Shown here piece after piece: positions 42,329 to 45,547 of a stretch of DNA of 45,547 nucleotides. The position numbers and the translations under genes are program-made. A model generated the notes under the pieces. That model had not been told where the DNA came from and made no database searches. It saw only the letters and a program-made list of their open reading frames with translations. Source of the stretch: JANLTP01 sp031363055 (GTDB lineage: Bacteria; Pseudomonadota; Gammaproteobacteria; Burkholderiales; Burkholderiaceae_E); assembly GCA_031363055.1 (NCBI GenBank), contig JANLTP010000109.1:1-45547 (forward strand). Reading direction: 5' to 3'. Position 1 is the first letter of the stretch. Each line of letters starts with the position of its first letter.

Positions 42329-42436
42329 GCAAGGGGAGTAGCTCCCAACGCGGACATCGTCATTACGAGCCTCAAAGCTCCGGTGTCCCGGCATTCTGGT
42401 AGCGCCAAAGCGGTGCTGGGATGCGAGCAAGACCTG
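42329..42436 (+). promoter_or_regulatory. yybP-ykoY manganese riboswitch (second copy)
   Basis: The 5' hallmark GGGGAGTAGC lies at 42333-42342 and the 3' hallmark GCGAGCAAGACC at 42423-42434. Between them GGACATCGTCATTACG and CCGGTGTCC can pair as the conserved arm. It is more compact than the copy at 37805. About 80 bases separate it from ATG 42517, and its presence rules out the in-frame start at 42421. Confidence 0.9.
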
Positions 42437-42516
42437 AGTGGCCCGCAGGCTGCTTGAGTTGCGCCCATCCATCCCGCGGTCGTCTGAATTCTCTTTGCGC
42501 CGGGATAAATCTCAAC

Positions 42517-43764
42517 ATGGAACTGCTCTCGCCCGAATTTTTCTCCGCCTTGTTGGCGATCGTTCTGATCGACCTCGTCCTGGCCGGTGATAACGCCATC
42601 GTGATCGCGCTGGCCGCGCGCAACTTGCCCGAACACTTGCGAACCAAGGCGATCGTCTGGGGATCGGTTGGCGCTGTTGTCGTCCGCAGCTTGATGACCT
42701 TCGCGGTTGTCTGGCTGCTCAAGATTCCCGGTCTGCTGTTGATCGGTGGTCTGCTGCTGCTGTGGATCGCCTACAAGCTGTTGCACGGCGGTGACGAAGA
42801 TACGTCGAAGATGGGCGCAGCCGGAACATTTGTTGGCGCGATGAAAACCATCGTCATTGCCGATGCCGTCATGGGTGTTGACAATGTTTTAGCGGTGGCA
42901 GGCGCGGCTCATGGCAACTATTTGCTGGTTGTGCTGGGCTTGCTGATCAGCATACCCATTGTTGTGGGTGGCAGTTCAATGTTGTTGAAGCTGACGCAGC
43001 GTTTCCCCGTCATCATTACGCTGGGTGCTGGCGTATTGGTCGCGACCGGCGTCAAGATGGCGCTCAATGAGCCGCTGGTCAGCGCCTGGTTGGAGGGTGC
43101 GCTTTTGTTAAAGGTCGCAATCTTCGCGACCGCGCTCATTCTGGTCTTGGGTTCGGGTTACCTGCGCAAACAGGTCAGTGATCTGCGGCACGCTGTCAAG
43201 GCGCACGCCAAGGTTCGGTTGGAGTTTCGTCGTAGCAATATCAAAGGAGCGGATGTCATGGAAAAAGTATTGGTGCCGGTTGACGGTTCAGAAAATGCCC
43301 TGGCTGCGGTTCGACAAGTGATCGCAGATGGTGCGCGATCCCCTGAACGAGAAGTGGTGCTGCTCAATGTGCAACCTGCGTTGCCCAGGCACATCACACG
43401 ATTTTTTAATCGCTCCGAGGGCGACGGTTATCGTCATGATCGGGCGGCGCTCGCCTTTGCCTCGGCCGGCAAGCTATTAGAGGCCAGTGGTCTAGCGTTT
43501 TCGACCCACAGCCGCATCGGCGAGCGTGCGCAAAGTATTGCGGACTTCGCCCGCGAGCATCAATGTCATAGAATCGTGGTGGGTACGGCCCGCAAAAATT
43601 CGTTGTCGCGGCTGGTCCAGAATTCAGTGACCGCGCGTCTGCTTGAAAATGCGCCGGTCCCGGTGCAAGTGGTGATGGGGCGTGAGATATCCCTGCTTGA
43701 GCGTATTGGTATCCCGACCGGGGTTGGTGCTGCACTGACGGCGCTGGTACTGGCGATTGACTGA
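42517..43764 (+). CDS. TerC-family membrane protein fused to a universal stress protein domain
   Basis: 415 residues from ATG 42517 (MELLSPEFFSALLAIVL). Residues 1-225 are a YjbE-type TerC domain with the paired motifs LVLAGDNAIVIALAA and IADAVMGVDNVLAVAG. Residues 248-390 are a UspA domain starting MEKVLVPVDGSENALAAV; its nucleotide loop reads VVGTARKNSLSRLVQNSV, so the usual G-x2-G-x9-G-S/T is degraded. A short hydrophobic tail follows. AAAGGAG at 43243-43249 sits 8 bases before the in-frame ATG 43258, so a free Usp protein could also be made. Manganese-responsive control is inferred from the riboswitch. Function of the fusion unknown. Confidence 0.9.
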   Translation: MELLSPEFFSALLAIVLIDLVLAGDNAIVIALAARNLPEHLRTKAIVWGSVGAVVVRSLMTFAVVWLLKIPGLLLIGGLLLLWIAYKLLHGGDEDTSKMGAAGTFVGAMKTIVIADAVMGVDNVLAVAGAAHGNYLLVVLGLLISIPIVVGGSSMLLKLTQRFPVIITLGAGVLVATGVKMALNEPLVSAWLEGALLLKVAIFATALILVLGSGYLRKQVSDLRHAVKAHAKVRLEFRRSNIKGADVMEKVLVPVDGSENALAAVRQVIADGARSPEREVVLLNVQPALPRHITRFFNRSEGDGYRHDRAALAFASAGKLLEASGLAFSTHSRIGERAQSIADFAREHQCHRIVVGTARKNSLSRLVQNSVTARLLENAPVPVQVVMGREISLLERIGIPTGVGAALTALVLAID

Positions 43765-43765
43765 G

Positions 43766-44662
43766 TCAGCGTTGCCCGAACAAGGTGTGCGCGCTGGTGC
43801 TGCGAATCGCCTCGACCGCCGGATGTTTGATCCGGCGTTCGGTCGAAATCAAGTAGAACTGTGCGCGCAGATCGTCAAGCGCGCCCAGGCGTTCGGAGCG
43901 ATATTCGTCGGCGATGTCTTTTTCCAGGATGGTCAGCGCGGGAAAGAGGCCAAGCCCGCTGCGCCCGAACGTTTTTAGCAAGCTGCTGTCTTCGAATTCG
44001 CCGGTTAGACGCGGACGAATATCGCGTTGCTCGAACCACTGGTCCAGGCGTCCTCGAATATCGGTGTTACGGGTAGGCAGCAGCATCGGCGCGCCTTGCA
44101 GGCTCGCCGGGAAACCGTCGCGGTAACGGGCGGCCAGCTCATCGGTGCCATAGATACTGATCGCAGCCTCGCCCAGAAGGTGACTGAAAAGTCGGGTTGA
44201 ACCCGCAGCAACCGGCTGGTCGGTGAGCACCATATCGAGCTTGTGCAACGCAAGCTCGGCCAGCAGGTCCTCGAGTTCGCCTTCATGGCAGTTCAGGTGC
44301 ACGGGAATCTCCAGCGCCAAGGCTGACTCGAGTACTCGAAAGGCCACCAGTTTCGGAATTGAGTCGGTCGCACCCACCGATAACAGCAGCTTGGGCGTTT
44401 CCTCGCTTTGCATGAAGTCGCGCTGCAGTCGTTCGCCCAGCATAAAAATCTGATCGGCATAAACCAGCGCCTGACGGCCCGCGTCGGTGAGCGCCAGCCC
44501 GCGTCCCTTCGGCGTCAGCAATGACTTGCCGAGGCTGGCTTCAAGCAGACTCAGTTGCCCGCTGATGGTTTGCGAAGTGACGCCAAGGCGTTCTGCCGCC
44601 TTGACGATGCTGCCTTCCTTGGCAACGGCCCAAAAGTATTGCAGATGCTTATAGTTGATCAT
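43766..44662 (-). CDS. nhaR: NhaR-type LysR-family regulator
   Basis: A 298-residue regulator. The N-terminus MINYKHLQYFWAVAKEGSIV and AERLGVTSQTISGQL is characteristic of NhaR, which activates Na+/H+ antiporter and other genes in response to sodium. The C-terminal TERRIKHPAVEAIRSTSAHT matches too. No nhaA gene is present; it lies between two TerC genes, ending 1 base from the TerC-Usp stop. A decayed second copy of its 3' end occurs near czcA, so nhaR may be a regular partner of these metal genes. Confidence 0.9.
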   Translation of the reverse strand: MINYKHLQYFWAVAKEGSIVKAAERLGVTSQTISGQLSLLEASLGKSLLTPKGRGLALTDAGRQALVYADQIFMLGERLQRDFMQSEETPKLLLSVGATDSIPKLVAFRVLESALALEIPVHLNCHEGELEDLLAELALHKLDMVLTDQPVAAGSTRLFSHLLGEAAISIYGTDELAARYRDGFPASLQGAPMLLPTRNTDIRGRLDQWFEQRDIRPRLTGEFEDSSLLKTFGRSGLGLFPALTILEKDIADEYRSERLGALDDLRAQFYLISTERRIKHPAVEAIRSTSAHTLFGQR

Positions 44663-44782
44663 TGAGGCATTAAAAGTTCGAAAAAACCGAAATGAGTTTA
44701 CGCCAATTGTCGCTTCACAAACAAGCCGGACGTTCTTAAGATCCTGTCCGAGAAGTCACTTGACAACGCAAGGAGTAAGCAA

Positions 44783-45106
44783 TTGAACCTGATTATTTTC
44801 GCCGGCAACCTGGCGACCTCGATTGAGCTGTGCAGGATCATCAGCGAAAAAATGCAAGTCGCGTTTGCCAAACTTGACACTCGTTTGAGTTGCATTCGCA
44901 TCAGCGTGCGTGATGTCGAAGGCGACCGACGGGGTTTGACAAAACGCTGCCAGATCATCATCAATCAACGCGGTCAGTCGGACATCGTGATCAATAGCAG
45001 CGCTGGAAAGACCCGCAAGGCAGTGGCCCAGGCGATTTCCCGAGCCGCCGATGCGCTAACCCGAAAATCGGCAGCCAACCCTGCGGTAGGACTGGACCCC
45101 CAATAA
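44783..45106 (+). CDS. HPF/RaiA-like ribosome-associated protein
   Basis: A 107-residue protein matching the beta-alpha-beta-beta-beta-alpha pattern of hibernation-promoting factors: FAGNLATSIELCRIISEKM, a strand CIRISVRDVEGDRRGLTKRC (D-x-x-G-x-x-x-G-x-x-K-x-C, typical of RaiA-like proteins), IIINQRGQSDIVINS, then the AVAQAISRAADALTRK helix. It starts at TTG 44783 with AAGGAG 7 bases upstream. It is 26 bases before the terC/alx gene, so the two are probably co-transcribed, linking metal stress to ribosome protection (inference). Confidence 0.8.
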   Translation: MNLIIFAGNLATSIELCRIISEKMQVAFAKLDTRLSCIRISVRDVEGDRRGLTKRCQIIINQRGQSDIVINSSAGKTRKAVAQAISRAADALTRKSAANPAVGLDPQ

Positions 45107-45132
45107 TTGCGTCGTTGCAAAGGAAACTGAAC

Positions 45133-45547
45133 GTGGAAACGGTCGGAAACGGGTGGCTGTGGACGGGCTTTGCTGTCATTGTCGTGGTCATGTTTGTCAT
45201 CGATCTGTTCGTGGTCGGCGGAGGCAAGCAACATCGTGTCTCCACGCGCGAAGCGGCAACCTGGTCCGCAATCTGGGTCGCCGTGTCGTTCGCCTTCGCA
45301 GGCGTCTTGTGGTGGTATGTCGACGGTAGTGCAGGACGCGCTGTTGCGGATCAGAAAGCACTCGAGTTTGTCACCGGCTATCTGATCGAAAAATCCCTGG
45401 CCATCGACAACGTGTTCGTCTGGCTGATGCTGTTCTCGTTCTTTGCTGTGCCGCTCGAATTGCAGAAACGAGTGCTGATCTACGGCGTACTCGGTGCCAT
45501 CGTGATGCGCACGATCATGATCTTCGCCGGCGTCTGGCTGATCGCGA
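45133..45547 (+). CDS. TerC/Alx-family membrane protein, cut by the window end
   Basis: The first 138 codons of a TerC protein of the Alx type. It starts at GTG 45133 after AGGAAACTGAAC. Seen: WLWTGFAVIVVVMFVIDLFV, the linker STREAATWSAIWVAVSFAFA, and the motif GYLIEKSLAIDNVFVWLMLF, which marks the Alx subgroup; it is distinct from the two YjbE-type TerC proteins in this window. No yybP-ykoY hallmark lies directly upstream. Alx of E. coli is a manganese exporter; a similar role is likely. Confidence 0.92.
   Translation, partial: METVGNGWLWTGFAVIVVVMFVIDLFVVGGGKQHRVSTREAATWSAIWVAVSFAFAGVLWWYVDGSAGRAVADQKALEFVTGYLIEKSLAIDNVFVWLMLFSFFAVPLELQKRVLIYGVLGAIVMRTIMIFAGVWLIA

Noticed and set aside
42421..42516. 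Earlier ATG start for the TerC-Usp protein
   Set aside because: The ATG at 42421 lies within the riboswitch, and the added residues are not membrane-like; ATG 42517 gives the normal TerC N-terminus.
44663..44782. Third yybP-ykoY riboswitch before the HPF-like and Alx genes
   Set aside because: Neither GGGGAGTAGC nor GAGCAAGACC occurs in the gap or in the short space before GTG 45133.

Overview
The window looks like chromosomal DNA of a Gram-negative betaproteobacterium, most likely Burkholderiales-like. Two Bug-family (tripartite tricarboxylate) solute receptors, a HiPIP, HupE/UreJ, DUF4331, a heavy-metal RND pump and a GC-rich, densely packed layout support this; the exact taxon is inference. 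No rRNA, tRNA, IS element, integrase or CRISPR array was seen.

Layout. 1-9 kb: an SRPBCC protein, a cyclophilin, an Ig/NHL-repeat lipoprotein, a Rieske oxygenase coupled to a Bug receptor, a YcaQ-like DNA glycosylase with a LysE exporter, and a second Bug receptor. 9-17 kb: trehalose metabolism (membrane-anchored OtsA; OtsB with a GH15 hydrolase), split by a DUF4143 AAA ATPase with a palindromic leaderless-type promoter, a diguanylate cyclase and a VapBC toxin-antitoxin pair. 17-19 kb: a cytochrome-b-like/2Fe-2S membrane protein ending in a degenerate class III cyclase domain. 19-25 kb: a minus-strand run pirin > DoxX > redoxin > NitT/TauT-type ABC transporter, with a divergent LysR regulator. 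The redoxin is interrupted by an in-frame TGA exactly at its catalytic position (WASW-U-G-C-R) with a bacterial SECIS-like hairpin just downstream, so it is read here as a selenoprotein. 25-31 kb: TPR protein > HupE with an EF-hand, convergent with a DUF4331 protein, then an extensin-like/M15 hydrolase and a small redoxin.

31-45.5 kb is a metal and stress region. A yybP-ykoY (manganese) riboswitch precedes an overlapping operon terC > czcC > czcB > czcA. A second yybP-ykoY riboswitch precedes a TerC-UspA fusion gene that also has an internal ribosome binding site and ATG in front of the Usp domain. A third TerC (Alx type) begins at the right edge behind an HPF/RaiA-like ribosome-binding protein. 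A full nhaR lies between them, and a 3' scrap of a second nhaR overlaps the end of czcA. Between these are a Uma2-family protein, a HIU-hydrolase-like protein with altered active-site residues, a HiPIP, and a photolyase/cryptochrome-like protein missing most of its FAD-binding core.

The strongest leads are the UGA-containing redoxin, the manganese-riboswitch-controlled TerC-RND operon, the riboswitch-controlled TerC-Usp fusion, the redox-linked pseudocyclase and the core-deleted photolyase homologue. All calls come from reading the sequence; no database search was run.
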